The notes: generated by a model from the letters alone, not told the origin. A stretch of DNA of 64,000 nt from Verrucomicrobiota bacterium (GCA_022710725.1 JAKLGK010000005.1:282347-346346), one strand, 5' to 3'; positions 20,249 through 29,406 are shown, counted from the stretch's first letter. A program made the numbers and translations.

Positions 20249-22336
20249 TTACGCGTTCGCGCCGCTTCCCCGGTCGTCCAGGATCTCGCGGAGCTTCCGC
20301 GCGAGGGTTTCCTTGGTGAAGGGCTTTCGGATGAGGCGGCGCGGATCGAGGTTCAGCCCGCGCTCCGCGAAGGCGTCGTCCGCGAAGCCGGACATGTAGA
20401 GCACCTGCAGTTCCGGCCGCTCCTGCCGCAGCTGGAGCGTCAGTTCCACGCCGTCCATCCGGGGCATGACCACGTCCGAAAGCACGAGGTCCAGGCGGTC
20501 GTGGTAGCGGCGCAGGAGGGAAAGCGCCTCCTCGCCGCCGCCGACCTCGAGCACGCTGTAGCCCAGGGAGCGCAGGAGCCGCGTGGCCAGGTCGCGCACC
20601 ATGGGCTCGTCCTCGACGACGAGGATCGTCTCGCGGCCGCCGACGACCTTCTCTTCCAGTTCGACCGGCAGCGTGTCGCCCCGCGCCTCCACGCGCGGCA
20701 GCCAGATCCGCACCTCGGTCCCCGCGTCCGGCCGGCTGTCCAGCTCGACGCACCCGCCGAGCCGGCGGACGATGCCGTACACGACGGAGAGTCCGAGGCC
20801 GGTGCCCTTGCCCGTCCTCTTCGTGGTGAAGAACGGCTCGAACGCTCGGCGCCGGACCTCCTCCGTCATCCCCGTGCCCGTGTCCCGGACGCTCAACAGG
20901 ATGTGCGGGCCGGGCGCGAGGCCCGCGTGCTCGGCGCAGAACGCGGCGTCGAGCTCGACCGGGGCGGTGCGCAGGCAGAGCCGGCCGCCGCGGGGCATGG
21001 CATCCCGCGCGTTGAGGGCGAGGTTCGTGATGATCTGGTTCAGCAGGCTCACGTCGGCGCGGACGCTGCCGGTGTGCTCGTCCAGGAGCGTAACGACCTC
21101 CACGTCCTCGCCGAGGGAGCGGCGCAGGAGGTGGGTGGCGTTGAGCGCCAGGGCGTTGAGGTCCATCACCCGCATCTCCGGCATGGGCGGCCGGCTGAAG
21201 GTCAGCAGCTGGCGGGTGAGGTTCGCGGCCCGCTCGCCCGCCAGCACGATCTGTTCCACGGCGTGGCGGTCGGGGCCGTCTTCGGGCGTGGTCTCCAGGA
21301 GCAGGGATCCGAAGCCCAGCACGGCGGTCAGGGTGTTGTTGAAGTCGTGCGCGATGCCGCCGGCCAGCCGCCCGATGGATTCCATCTTCTGCGCGTGGGC
21401 GTACTGCTGCTCCACCTCCATCAGGCGCGTGACGTCGCGCAGGACGGCGACGTAGCCGGCCGGCCGGCCCTTCTCGTCGCGCGCGGGGGCGACGATCGTG
21501 TCGAACGTGGCCAGCGAGCCGTTCTTGAGCCGGTTGACGATCCGGTCGCGCCAGGGCCGGCCGGAGCTCACGGTCTTCCACAGCGCGGCATAGAACTCGG
21601 GGAGGTGGCGGCCGCTCTTCAGCAGGCGGGGCGTGAGGCCGGCGACCTCGCGCGCGGCGTAGCCGGTCACCCGCTCGAAGGCCGGGTTCACGTAGCGGAA
21701 CACCCCGGCGGCGTCCGTGATGATGACGCAGTCCTCCATCTGCTCCACGACCATCGCCAGGGTCCGCCGCTCGCCCTCGGCCCGGTCGCGCTCCTCGATC
21801 TGGCGCGCGAGCTGGCGGTGCGCGAGGCAGCCCTCGATGGACACGGCGAACTTGGCGACCACCTGCCGGAGGCTGTTGACCTCGACCGGCGAAACCGCGG
21901 ACCGCCGGAGGACGGAGTAGAGCTTGAGGAACCCGATGTCGCCCAGGGCATACACCGTGTACGCGCCGCCCTGGATCCCGTTTTCCGTCACCGCTTCCGC
22001 GAAACCCGGCTCGTTCGCGGCGACGGAAAAAAAGGGCATGTTCCCGAGACGGGCGGGGAGCGGGTGGTTGGCCGGCAGGCGATCCTCGCGGGCGCGAACC
22101 CGGGGATTGGCGTAGACCAGCCGGTAGGACCCGGAATCCGCTTCGGCCGTCGCGCCGTTCTTGAGCGCGGAGGCCTTGAGCCAGACCGCGCCGAAGGCCA
22201 GGTTCTTGCGGGTCAGCAGGGTGCGGATGAACAGGTCGCAGTTCGCGTCCAGGTCCAGCGACTGGCCCATCGAGAGGGCCAGCTCGTAGAGCAGGGAAAT
22301 CGTCCCCACGACGTCGTTGGCAGCCGGGTCAGGCAT
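20249..22336 (-). CDS. Hybrid sensor histidine kinase (GAF-like, PAS, kinase, receiver)
   Basis: A soluble 695-residue signalling protein. Residues 1-175 look like a GAF-type sensor and 190-305 form a PAS domain (IITDAAGVFRYVNPAFERVTGY). The HisKA helix carries GGIAHDFNN with the phospho-His at 330. The ATPase domain has the N box (NLALNARDAM), DTGTGM and GTGLGLS. The receiver domain ends the protein with the phospho-Asp at 621 (LVLSDVVMPRMDG). No transmembrane helices are seen, so the signal is probably cytoplasmic or comes from the upstream FIST protein, with which it overlaps by eight bases. No DNA-binding response regulator is adjacent. Confidence 0.9.
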   Translation of the reverse strand: MPDPAANDVVGTISLLYELALSMGQSLDLDANCDLFIRTLLTRKNLAFGAVWLKASALKNGATAEADSGSYRLVYANPRVRAREDRLPANHPLPARLGNMPFFSVAANEPGFAEAVTENGIQGGAYTVYALGDIGFLKLYSVLRRSAVSPVEVNSLRQVVAKFAVSIEGCLAHRQLARQIEERDRAEGERRTLAMVVEQMEDCVIITDAAGVFRYVNPAFERVTGYAAREVAGLTPRLLKSGRHLPEFYAALWKTVSSGRPWRDRIVNRLKNGSLATFDTIVAPARDEKGRPAGYVAVLRDVTRLMEVEQQYAHAQKMESIGRLAGGIAHDFNNTLTAVLGFGSLLLETTPEDGPDRHAVEQIVLAGERAANLTRQLLTFSRPPMPEMRVMDLNALALNATHLLRRSLGEDVEVVTLLDEHTGSVRADVSLLNQIITNLALNARDAMPRGGRLCLRTAPVELDAAFCAEHAGLAPGPHILLSVRDTGTGMTEEVRRRAFEPFFTTKRTGKGTGLGLSVVYGIVRRLGGCVELDSRPDAGTEVRIWLPRVEARGDTLPVELEEKVVGGRETILVVEDEPMVRDLATRLLRSLGYSVLEVGGGEEALSLLRRYHDRLDLVLSDVVMPRMDGVELTLQLRQERPELQVLYMSGFADDAFAERGLNLDPRRLIRKPFTKETLARKLREILDDRGSGANA

Positions 22337-23441
22337 CGCAGAGCAATCCCACCACGATGGTCTTGTTATAAAAATCCAGCACGCTTTCCCCCGAGGAGGA
22401 CAGCTCTCCGATCGTCAGCATGCCTTCGGGCTCGAGGTGGTCGATCGGCCGGAGGGCCGCGCTTACGGCGGACAGTTCCTCGGCGAAACGCCCCTTCAGG
22501 AACATCCGCCGCGACACGCAGTCGCAGATCAGGGCGGCGCGCGGCCGGCTCCTGGCGCCCGCCGCGGCGCGCTCTCCGGCCCGCCGGGCGGCCGCGATCA
22601 GGTGGTCGGCGTCGCCCTTGAGCACGTGGAGCGCGGTATTCTCCGGCACGCCTCCCGCGCACCGGATGCCGTGATCCACCACGGCGAGCGGATCCCGCAC
22701 CACGTCCTCCGCGCCTTCCCGGACCAGCCCGAACGGGTACGCCCAGGCCCGGCCGCTGTCGTAGAAATTCTCCGCCGTCAGCGGCTGCCCTGTGTCCCTT
22801 TCCACGATGGCCTTATAGACCTCCAGGGCGGGCCGCCAGTTCAATTCCTCGATGATGTTCTGGCGGGTGCGCGTGGCGACGATCGGGCCGACGAGCCGTT
22901 TCATGCCGTGCTGCACGCCGAGCGAGCAGCGCCAGGGCGCGAAGGCCATCACCGCCGCGTTGTCGAACACGCCTTCCGCCGTGAAGACGCAGGGGCGCTG
23001 GACCATGGCGGACACGCCCGCGCCGCCGCCCACGCAATGGGTCGCGGGGCCCAACTGGCGGAACACGCCGGCCAGGAACTCGGAGATGCCCGGCGACATC
23101 CCGTCGGCCAGCAGGACCGCCGTGCACGGGTCGGCCGTCGGCAGGGCCAGGTCCGCGCCGGACGGGCCGGCCCTGGCGGAGACCGCGCATACACGGGGAG
23201 GCTCCAGCGCCGGCAGGGCCAGGATCACTGCCCCTTCGTCGTGCGCCCGCGCACCCGACAGAACGGCGGGGAAGATGCCGCCGAAAAAGCGGGGGATCGT
23301 TTGGCGCAGGGCGTTCCGCAACTCGTCCAGGTCGGGCGCGTTGTGCTCCGCCACCAGGACCATCAGCGTATCGCCCGGGGACACATTCAACGTCGCGGCC
23401 GCGGAAAGGATCTCCGTCACGCTGGCATGGGGAAGAAACAT
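22329..23441 (-). CDS. FIST-domain sensory protein
   Basis: A 370-residue cytoplasmic protein with the FIST N (about residues 20-200) and FIST C (about 215-350) arrangement. Supporting stretches are VLLADGMSPG, THCVGGGAGVS, the FIST C segment RPALEVYKAIVERDTGQ and late ALICDCVSRRMFL. FIST modules are thought to bind small ligands, perhaps amino acids, and usually occur with signalling proteins. The gene precedes and overlaps the hybrid kinase, so the two likely form a sensor-transducer pair. The ligand cannot be read from the sequence. Confidence 0.82.
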   Translation of the reverse strand: MFLPHASVTEILSAAATLNVSPGDTLMVLVAEHNAPDLDELRNALRQTIPRFFGGIFPAVLSGARAHDEGAVILALPALEPPRVCAVSARAGPSGADLALPTADPCTAVLLADGMSPGISEFLAGVFRQLGPATHCVGGGAGVSAMVQRPCVFTAEGVFDNAAVMAFAPWRCSLGVQHGMKRLVGPIVATRTRQNIIEELNWRPALEVYKAIVERDTGQPLTAENFYDSGRAWAYPFGLVREGAEDVVRDPLAVVDHGIRCAGGVPENTALHVLKGDADHLIAAARRAGERAAAGARSRPRAALICDCVSRRMFLKGRFAEELSAVSAALRPIDHLEPEGMLTIGELSSSGESVLDFYNKTIVVGLLCDA

Positions 23442-23501
23442 GGTTTATCCTGCCGCCGGATCGGACGGGTCTGGTGTATCGCTCCTCCGTGTGATTCAAC
23501 A

Positions 23502-24479
23502 ATGCGCGGTCCAGGGGAAAAAGACAAGCTCGACCCGGCCCGGCCGGGGCGCTACCGCGCCTGCCGGCTCTGCCCGCGCCGGTGCGGCGTGGACCGCGTG
23601 GCCGGGGTGGCGGGGCGTTGCGGCGAGACCGCGGCGTGCCGCGTGGCGTCGTACGGGCCGCATTTCGGCGAGGAGCCGTCCTTTTCCGGGACCCGCGGGT
23701 CGGGCGCGATTTTTTTCAGCGGGTGCTCCAGCGGTTGTTTTTTCTGCCAGAATTACCAGATTTCCATCGAGCATCGCGGCGTGGAGATGACGGTTGACGA
23801 GTTGCTCGCCGCCGCGTTGTCCATGGCCGGGCCGAGGGGCGTCCACAACCTGAACTTCGTCACGCCGGACCACTTCTGGCCGCACATCCGCGAGCTGTGC
23901 GCCCGCGTTCGGGCGGCCGGCGCGGACGTGCCGTTTCTGTTCAACAGTTCCGGCTATCAGGATCCCGGCCTGGTGGAGGAGTACGCCGGGGTCATGGATA
24001 TGTTCATGCCGGACTTCAAGTTCGCGGAGCCGGAACTGGCCCGCCGGTGCATGGGAGATGAGGACTATCCGCGGCTGGCGCTGGAGTCGCTCCGGCGGAT
24101 GGTCGGGGCCAAAGGATTCCTGGCGCCGTGGGATCCGACGGGATCCGAGCCGGCCCGGCAAGGCGTGCTGGTTCGCCACCTGATCCTGCCCGGTCACGTG
24201 GAGAACAGCCTGGCGGTCCTGGACCTGTTGCGGGAGGAGTTCGGAACTTCGTTGCCGATCTCCGTCATGAGCCAGTTCCGGCCCGTGCCGGCTTGCGGGG
24301 CGCGGGGGGAGTTGGACCGCGGCCTGACGGCCGAGGAGCATCGCCGGGTCACGGGCCGCGTGGGGGAGTTGGGCTTCAAGCACGTCTATGTTCAGCACCT
24401 GCGCGACACCGCGGATTTCATGCCGGATTTCCGCCGCCGCGCTGTTTTTTCCGGCAATCGCCGCCGGGGCCCGGGATGA
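23502..24479 (+). CDS. PflX-type radical SAM protein
   Basis: A 325-residue cytoplasmic protein with the radical SAM cluster motif CSSGCFFC (Cys75, 79, 82). An extra N-terminal cysteine-rich segment, CRLCPRRCGVDR with a further Cys40 and Cys46, is typical of the PflX/pyruvate-formate-lyase-activase-like subgroup. Later motifs include NLNFVTPDHFWP and FMPDFKF. Such proteins use a [4Fe-4S] cluster and S-adenosylmethionine to form a radical, but the target of the PflX branch is not established and no glycyl-radical enzyme is nearby. It diverges from the FIST gene with 60 bases between. Confidence 0.88.
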   Translation: MRGPGEKDKLDPARPGRYRACRLCPRRCGVDRVAGVAGRCGETAACRVASYGPHFGEEPSFSGTRGSGAIFFSGCSSGCFFCQNYQISIEHRGVEMTVDELLAAALSMAGPRGVHNLNFVTPDHFWPHIRELCARVRAAGADVPFLFNSSGYQDPGLVEEYAGVMDMFMPDFKFAEPELARRCMGDEDYPRLALESLRRMVGAKGFLAPWDPTGSEPARQGVLVRHLILPGHVENSLAVLDLLREEFGTSLPISVMSQFRPVPACGARGELDRGLTAEEHRRVTGRVGELGFKHVYVQHLRDTADFMPDFRRRAVFSGNRRRGPG

Positions 24480-24632
24480 TATCGGCCGGAAGGCCTTCCC
24501 TTTCAACTCCCGCGCGTATCGAAGTGCGCGAATGGATCGACAGGGGCGGTGGAAATGAGCCTGTTCTTTTTCGGGCCGTCTGGAACAATGCATGCCGGAG
24601 CGCTCGAAGGCCCGGGGGCAAACACGTGATCA

Positions 24633-24649
24633 TTTCCAAGGGTTGGAAA
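24633..24649. repeat. Short inverted repeat TTTCCA-N5-TGGAAA, copy 1
   Basis: A 17-base unit with six-base arms (seven with the next pair, TTTCCAA/TTGGAAA) and a short loop, between the radical SAM gene and the repeat-protein gene. A second unit with the same arms and spacing follows 15 bases later. Confidence 0.6.
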
Positions 24650-24664
24650 AACACGGCGGTGGAA

Positions 24665-24681
24665 TTTCCAATGCCTGGAAA
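24665..24681. repeat. Short inverted repeat TTTCCA-N5-TGGAAA, copy 2
   Basis: Same arms and loop length as the unit at 24633-24649, with loop ATGCC. The proposed ATG of the following gene (24671) lies inside this loop, so the repeat either supplies the start codon or marks the start call as doubtful. Confidence 0.6.
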
Positions 24682-26635
24682 GCCCTCGTCTTCTTTCTCG
24701 GATCCCTGGAGAACCGGTCCCTGCCGCCGGCTTGGATTCGCCGCCACGGTGGCCGGATTCATGGCGGCTCGTGCCGCGTGCGCGGCTCCGCCGCCGGCGC
24801 CGCTTCTCGGGACAAACGAGTCCGCGCATCTGGTTGTGGCCTTGAAGCACCTGAACATGACACCGAAGGATCTTTCCTTCGCGAAAGATCACGGCAAGCC
24901 GGATCCCGTCCTCGAGGGCCCGCGCCGTCTCTTGTCCCGGCCCCTCGGACTGGCGCCGATGGCGGACGATCTCTTCGCCGCCGCGCGGGGCTCTTCAAGG
25001 AAGATCTGGTCGCTCATGGCCGGCGCCATGGAAATCCGCCGGGAACCGCGCGTCGATCCGGCGGCATCCCGGGTGAGGCCGGACTGGCCGGACGAGGTGC
25101 CTGCCGATATCCGGCCGGCGCTGGACGCTTTTCTTCTCTCGGCCGCCGAGGCCCGGTTCCGCCTGGATCGCGCGGGCGCGAGCCTGGAGCCCGGCGACGC
25201 GGACTATATCGCCGCCTCCTTTTTCGCCGGGACCTTCAACGCGGAAGACCGGGCCGAGACGCGCCGCGACATGGAGGCCGCCGGTTTTTCCGGCGACCTG
25301 GTCCGGCGCGTGATCGCGGAGTCCGACACGCTGGACCCGTCCCCGGCCGCCTCCAACTTCCTGGCCCGTGTCCAGCGGGTGAGCCGGCCCGACCTGTTCA
25401 AGGCCGGGCGCGGGTTCCACCAGGCGGCGGAGGCGCTGGCCGGTTCCGTCGAGAGGTCGGCCAAGTGGCCGGAAACGCTTTTGCGTGTGAACACCGAGCT
25501 GGGCCCGGTGTTCGTCGGCACGCCGGGACGCGACGAGTATTCCGGGCGGGCCCTGCTGATCCTCGATCCGGACGGCGACGACATCTACCGGGGCGCCGCC
25601 GGCGTGGCGGATGGCCGGACCGGGCAGGGGCTGGCCGCGATCGTGGACCTGAAAGGGGATGACTCGTACAAGGCGGACGGCTTGTGGGGCGCCGGCTCGG
25701 CCTTGTGGGGCGCGGCGGCCCTGCTGGACCTGGAGGGCAACGACCTGCACGAGGCCCGTTACGCCGGGCAGGGCGCCGCGCTGTGCGGAGCCGCCTGGCT
25801 CGAGGACCGGGGCGGGGATGACGTCTACCGGGCCGGCGGATTCGCGCAGGCCGCGGCTTTCTACGGCGTGGCCGTGCTGCGCGAGCGCGCCGGACGCGAC
25901 CTGTACGACGTCGGGCTGGCGGGCCAGGCCTATGCCGGCGTGCTGGGTTTCGCGCTGCTGGCGGACGGGGCGGGGAGCGATCGGTACCTGGCCGGCGGCC
26001 GTGAGCCGGACCATGAGCGTAACGACGACCGGCACCTCTCGCTCGCGCAGGGGTTCTCCATCGGCATGCGGCCCTGGGCCGGCGGCGGAGTGGCGGCGCT
26101 CGTGGACCTGGAAGGGAACGACGCCTACATCGCGGATATCTACGGGCAGGGCGTGAGCTACTGGTACGGCGCCGGGTTCCTGCTGGACGGCGGCGGAAAC
26201 GACACCTATCAGCTGTACCAGTATGGGCAGGGCGCGGGCATCCACTTGAGCCTCGGCTTGCTGGCGGACCGCGGGGGATCGGACCAGTACACCGGCTATA
26301 TCCTCTGCCAGGGCGCCGCGCACGATTACGGCGTAGGCATGCTGTTCGACCAGGGCGGCGACGATACCTATTCGGCGGACCACCACTCCCAGGGCCGCGC
26401 GCTGAACAATGCCCTGGCCCTTCTCGTGGATTCCGGCGGCGACGATGCCTACTTCGGCCGGCAGCCCGACCAGTGCCAGGGGGTCGGCAACGACGGGGGT
26501 CACCGCGAGTACGGCAGCCTGGCGCTGCTTCTGGACCTCGCGGGAGCCGACCGCTACTCGTGCGGCGCCGCGGACGGCGCGCGGATGAAGCGTCCGGATT
26601 TCGGGATCGTGTACGACGTGCAATCGGACCCATGA
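24671..26635 (+). CDS. Secreted protein with about 12 GxDxY repeats
   Basis: About 654 residues. The N-terminus holds RRLGFAATVAGFMAARAACA, a signal peptide with a weak twin-arginine look. Residues 40-290 are a helical-looking region of no recognised family. From about residue 295 to 640 a unit of about 26 residues repeats about 12 times with the pattern [AG]-x-L-x-D-x-x-G-x-D-x-Y, often followed by GQG or QG and a Gly seven residues later; examples are DPDGDDIY, DLKGDDSY, DRGGDDVY, DGGGNDTY and DQGGDDTY. The regular D/G/Y spacing suggests a beta-solenoid, possibly calcium-binding. I do not recognise a named family. The start is uncertain because its ATG lies in a repeat; a GTG at 24627 is an alternative. 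Confidence 0.65.
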   Translation: MPGKPSSSFSDPWRTGPCRRLGFAATVAGFMAARAACAAPPPAPLLGTNESAHLVVALKHLNMTPKDLSFAKDHGKPDPVLEGPRRLLSRPLGLAPMADDLFAAARGSSRKIWSLMAGAMEIRREPRVDPAASRVRPDWPDEVPADIRPALDAFLLSAAEARFRLDRAGASLEPGDADYIAASFFAGTFNAEDRAETRRDMEAAGFSGDLVRRVIAESDTLDPSPAASNFLARVQRVSRPDLFKAGRGFHQAAEALAGSVERSAKWPETLLRVNTELGPVFVGTPGRDEYSGRALLILDPDGDDIYRGAAGVADGRTGQGLAAIVDLKGDDSYKADGLWGAGSALWGAAALLDLEGNDLHEARYAGQGAALCGAAWLEDRGGDDVYRAGGFAQAAAFYGVAVLRERAGRDLYDVGLAGQAYAGVLGFALLADGAGSDRYLAGGREPDHERNDDRHLSLAQGFSIGMRPWAGGGVAALVDLEGNDAYIADIYGQGVSYWYGAGFLLDGGGNDTYQLYQYGQGAGIHLSLGLLADRGGSDQYTGYILCQGAAHDYGVGMLFDQGGDDTYSADHHSQGRALNNALALLVDSGGDDAYFGRQPDQCQGVGNDGGHREYGSLALLLDLAGADRYSCGAADGARMKRPDFGIVYDVQSDP

Positions 26636-26644
26636 TGGACGCCG

Positions 26645-27469
26645 ATGTCTTCTAGAAGGCTCATAGCGGCGGCGATGGCGACAGGCCTCGTCGCGCTGGC
26701 CGCGCTGGCCGGCGTGGACGAGGACCTCCTGCTCGACGCGACCCGCTACGGCTCGACCCCGTCGAAGCGGGCGGTGAAGGAAAAGGCCCGGGCCGAGCTG
26801 TTCTCGCGCGGCCCCGACGGCCTGCGCCTGGTGATGCGGCATGTCCACCTGGAAAATGTCGGTGTCCAGGGGTTCGCTTTCGAAATGGTGCAGGAACTGG
26901 GCGCCAGGGCGGCGCCCGTGCTGGTGGAATTCCTGGGCGACGAGCAGGCGCTGACCCGCCAGTTGGCGGCGTGGTACCTGGGCTTTGGCGACACGCCGGA
27001 ATATGCGGCGCCCGTGCTGGAGCTGTTGTCCGACGAGAAAGCCTGCGGAGCCGCGATGCGGACGCTGGGCAAGTGGCGGGTCCGCGCCGCCGTGCCGGCC
27101 ATCCTGCCGTTCACGAGGCACGAGCGGGAGACCCGGCGCGTGGTCGCCATCAATGCCTTGCGCGACATCGGCGATCCGGCGGCGATCCCGGCCCTGCGGG
27201 ATGCGTTGAACGATCCCTTTTTCACGGTGCGGGAGGCCGCCGCGCGGGCGCTGGCCTCGCTGGGGCGGCCGGCGGAACAGGCGCTGCTGCGGGCGCTGCC
27301 GGGGGCAAAAGGGGGCGTCCGCCGCCACATGGTGCGCGCGCTGGGCGCGATGCGCTCGCGCCGCGCGGCGGGGGCCTTGCGGAAGCTGTTCAAAGCCGAG
27401 GATCCCTTCGTCCGCGAGGATGCCGCCGAGGCCCTGGATCGAATCCGGGGCGCGCGGCCCGTCCCCTGA
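26645..27469 (+). CDS. Exported HEAT-repeat protein
   Basis: A 274-residue protein with a signal peptide (LIAAAMATGLVALAALAG) followed by HEAT-like helical pairs through to the C-terminus, for example RRVVAINALRDIGDPAAIPALRDAL, broken here for length, and VREAAARALASLG, RRHMVRALGAMRSRRAA and VREDAAEALDRI. These arrays act as protein-binding scaffolds; no catalytic residues are seen. It starts nine bases after the GxDxY-repeat gene, so the two exported proteins are probably made together. Its stop codon overlaps a 34-base perfect palindrome. Confidence 0.78.
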   Translation: MSSRRLIAAAMATGLVALAALAGVDEDLLLDATRYGSTPSKRAVKEKARAELFSRGPDGLRLVMRHVHLENVGVQGFAFEMVQELGARAAPVLVEFLGDEQALTRQLAAWYLGFGDTPEYAAPVLELLSDEKACGAAMRTLGKWRVRAAVPAILPFTRHERETRRVVAINALRDIGDPAAIPALRDALNDPFFTVREAAARALASLGRPAEQALLRALPGAKGGVRRHMVRALGAMRSRRAAGALRKLFKAEDPFVREDAAEALDRIRGARPVP

Positions 27470-27501
27470 AATTTCCACACTTTGCAAAGTGTGGAAATTT
27501 C
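27468..27501. repeat. 34-base perfect palindrome between the HEAT gene and thrC
   Basis: The left half reads GAAATTTCCACACTTTG and the right half is its exact reverse complement, with no loop. It begins inside the HEAT gene stop codon. Its outer part shares TTTCCA/TGGAAA with the units near 24.65 kb and its core shares CACACTT-N4-AAGTGTG with the palindromes near 55.3 kb. There is no T run, so a simple terminator role is doubtful. Confidence 0.85.
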
Positions 27502-27567
27502 CCCGCCGGGCGAATCGGGCTTGTCGAATCGGTCCGGGCCCGCGTATCCTGCGCGCCCGAGGACATC

Positions 27568-28947
27568 ATGAACTACATCAGCACGCGGGGCCGGACCCCG
27601 CCCATGGGATTCCAGGATGCCGTGCTCACCGGGCTGGCGCCGGACGGCGGCCTGCTCATCCCGACCGAACTGCCGCGGGTGGACGACCGGCTGGAGGCGT
27701 GGTCGAAGCTTTCCTACCAGGACATCACGTTTGAAATCCTGCGCCTCTTCGTCGACCTGCCGGACGCGGACCTGCGCCACCTGATCGAGCGCAGCTACAT
27801 GACCTTCCGGCATCCCGAGATCGCGCCGGCGTGGCCGGTGGGGCCCGTGCACATCCTGGAACTGTTCCACGGCCCCACGCTGGCGTTCAAGGACATCGCG
27901 CTGCAGTTCCTGAGCAATTTCTTCGAGTACATCCTCAAGCGGCGCGACGGGCACCTGAACATCCTCGGCGCGACCAGCGGCGACACGGGCAGCGCCGCCA
28001 TCCACGGCGTGCGCGGCCGCGAGCGGATCAATATCTTCATCATGCACCCGCACGGCCGCGTCGCGCCGCTGCAGGAGAAGCAAATGACGTCCGTGCTCGA
28101 CTCGAACGTCTTCAACATCGCCGTCGAGGGGACCTTCGACGATTGCCAGCGGATCATGAAGACGCTGTTCAACGACCTCGCGTTCAAGCAGCGGCACGCG
28201 CTCGGCGCGGTGAACTCGGTGAACTGGGCGCGGGTGCTGGTCCAGATCGTCTATTACTTCAGCTCCGGCCTCTACGTCATGCAGACCACCGGCGCGAAGG
28301 AGGTCCAGTTCGCCGTGCCGACGGGCAACTTCGGCGACGTCCTGGCCGGCTACTACGCGTGGCGCATGGGCCTGCCCATCCGCCGGCTCATCCTGGCGAC
28401 CAACGAGAACGACATCCTCGCGCGGTTCTTCGAGACCGGCGTCTACAGCCTCGGGAAGGTCGTCCCGACGTTGAGCCCCTCGATGGACATCCAGGTGGCC
28501 AGCAACTTCGAGCGCTACCTCTACTGCAAGGTCGGAGGGGACCCGGCCCGGCTGACGGGGCTGATGAACGACTTCGCGGCGCGCGGCGCCCTGTCGATTC
28601 CGGTCGGGCCCAGCGGCCGCGTGGACGAGCTGTTCATCCCCGGCGTCGGCACGACGGCCGACACGCTGGCGACGATCCGGCGGTATGACCGGGAGCACGG
28701 CTACCTGCTCGACCCGCACACGGCGGTCGGCGTGCGCGTGGCGGAGCAGCATCTCGCGCCCGGCGCGCCGACGATCTGCCTGGCCACCGCGCACCCGGCG
28801 AAGTTCAGCCAGGCCATCCGCGAGGCGACGGGACGCGAGGCGCGCCACGAGATCCTCGACAACCTGGCGCACGCGCCGACGCGGTGCGAGGTGCTGCCCG
28901 CGGACACGGGCGCGATCAAGGCCTTCATCGAGCAGCGGGTCGGCTGA
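27568..28947 (+). CDS. thrC: Threonine synthase
   Basis: Converts O-phosphohomoserine to threonine with PLP. The 459-residue protein begins MNYISTRG, typical of the longer Gram-negative/fungal-type enzyme. The PLP lysine K108 sits in HGPTLAFKDIALQ, and the phosphate loop follows as LGATSGDTGSAA. AVPTGNFGD and TAHPAKF are further family motifs. It stands 98 bases after the HEAT gene, probably with its own promoter, and converges with the anti-sigma gene (13 bases between the two ends). Confidence 0.96.
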   Translation: MNYISTRGRTPPMGFQDAVLTGLAPDGGLLIPTELPRVDDRLEAWSKLSYQDITFEILRLFVDLPDADLRHLIERSYMTFRHPEIAPAWPVGPVHILELFHGPTLAFKDIALQFLSNFFEYILKRRDGHLNILGATSGDTGSAAIHGVRGRERINIFIMHPHGRVAPLQEKQMTSVLDSNVFNIAVEGTFDDCQRIMKTLFNDLAFKQRHALGAVNSVNWARVLVQIVYYFSSGLYVMQTTGAKEVQFAVPTGNFGDVLAGYYAWRMGLPIRRLILATNENDILARFFETGVYSLGKVVPTLSPSMDIQVASNFERYLYCKVGGDPARLTGLMNDFAARGALSIPVGPSGRVDELFIPGVGTTADTLATIRRYDREHGYLLDPHTAVGVRVAEQHLAPGAPTICLATAHPAKFSQAIREATGREARHEILDNLAHAPTRCEVLPADTGAIKAFIEQRVG

Positions 28948-28960
28948 ACCGCGCGGGCGG

Positions 28961-29398
28961 TCACGTGGGCTGGAGCCGCTTGACCAGCCGGAGGCGGTTG
29001 GCCTGGCCGGGCTGGCTCTCGTACTCGGTCTCGTCCATGCAGGACCGGATCAGGAACAGGCCCGCGCCGCGGCATTCCCCGCTGATCCAGTGGTCCGGGA
29101 ACTTCGGCGTGACATGCTTCGCGAAATCAAACGGGATGCCCCGGTCCACGATGTCCACGATGAACCGGCCCGGCTCCCACCGGATTTCCAGTTCGATGGC
29201 GGGCTTGGGAGAGGCCTTGCGGTAGGCGTGCTCCACGACGTTCGAGCAGGCCTCGTCCACGGCGAGCTCGATCTTGTCCACGTCCACGTCGGGGAATCCG
29301 GCGTTGCGGGCCAGCATGGTGGTGACGGAGCGGATGAGCGCGAGGAAGCGCGCCTCGCCGGGGACGCGAATCTGAACGTTTTCCGCGCTGCTGGCCAT
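28961..29398 (-). CDS. RsbW/SpoIIAB-like anti-sigma serine kinase
   Basis: A 145-residue GHKL ATPase-fold protein. The N box reads AVDEACSNVVEHAY, and the later DRGIPFD and GAGLFLIRSCMD correspond to the G1 and G2 boxes. Proteins of this type bind a sigma factor or another target and phosphorylate a STAS-domain antagonist. The start at 29398 (MASSAEN) follows the STAS gene stop by eight bases. A STAS protein and a SpoIIE-type phosphatase are close by, giving a partner-switching set, but no sigma factor is in the window. Confidence 0.87.
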   Translation of the reverse strand: MASSAENVQIRVPGEARFLALIRSVTTMLARNAGFPDVDVDKIELAVDEACSNVVEHAYRKASPKPAIELEIRWEPGRFIVDIVDRGIPFDFAKHVTPKFPDHWISGECRGAGLFLIRSCMDETEYESQPGQANRLRLVKRLQPT

Positions 29399-29406
29399 CG
29401 TCTTGT

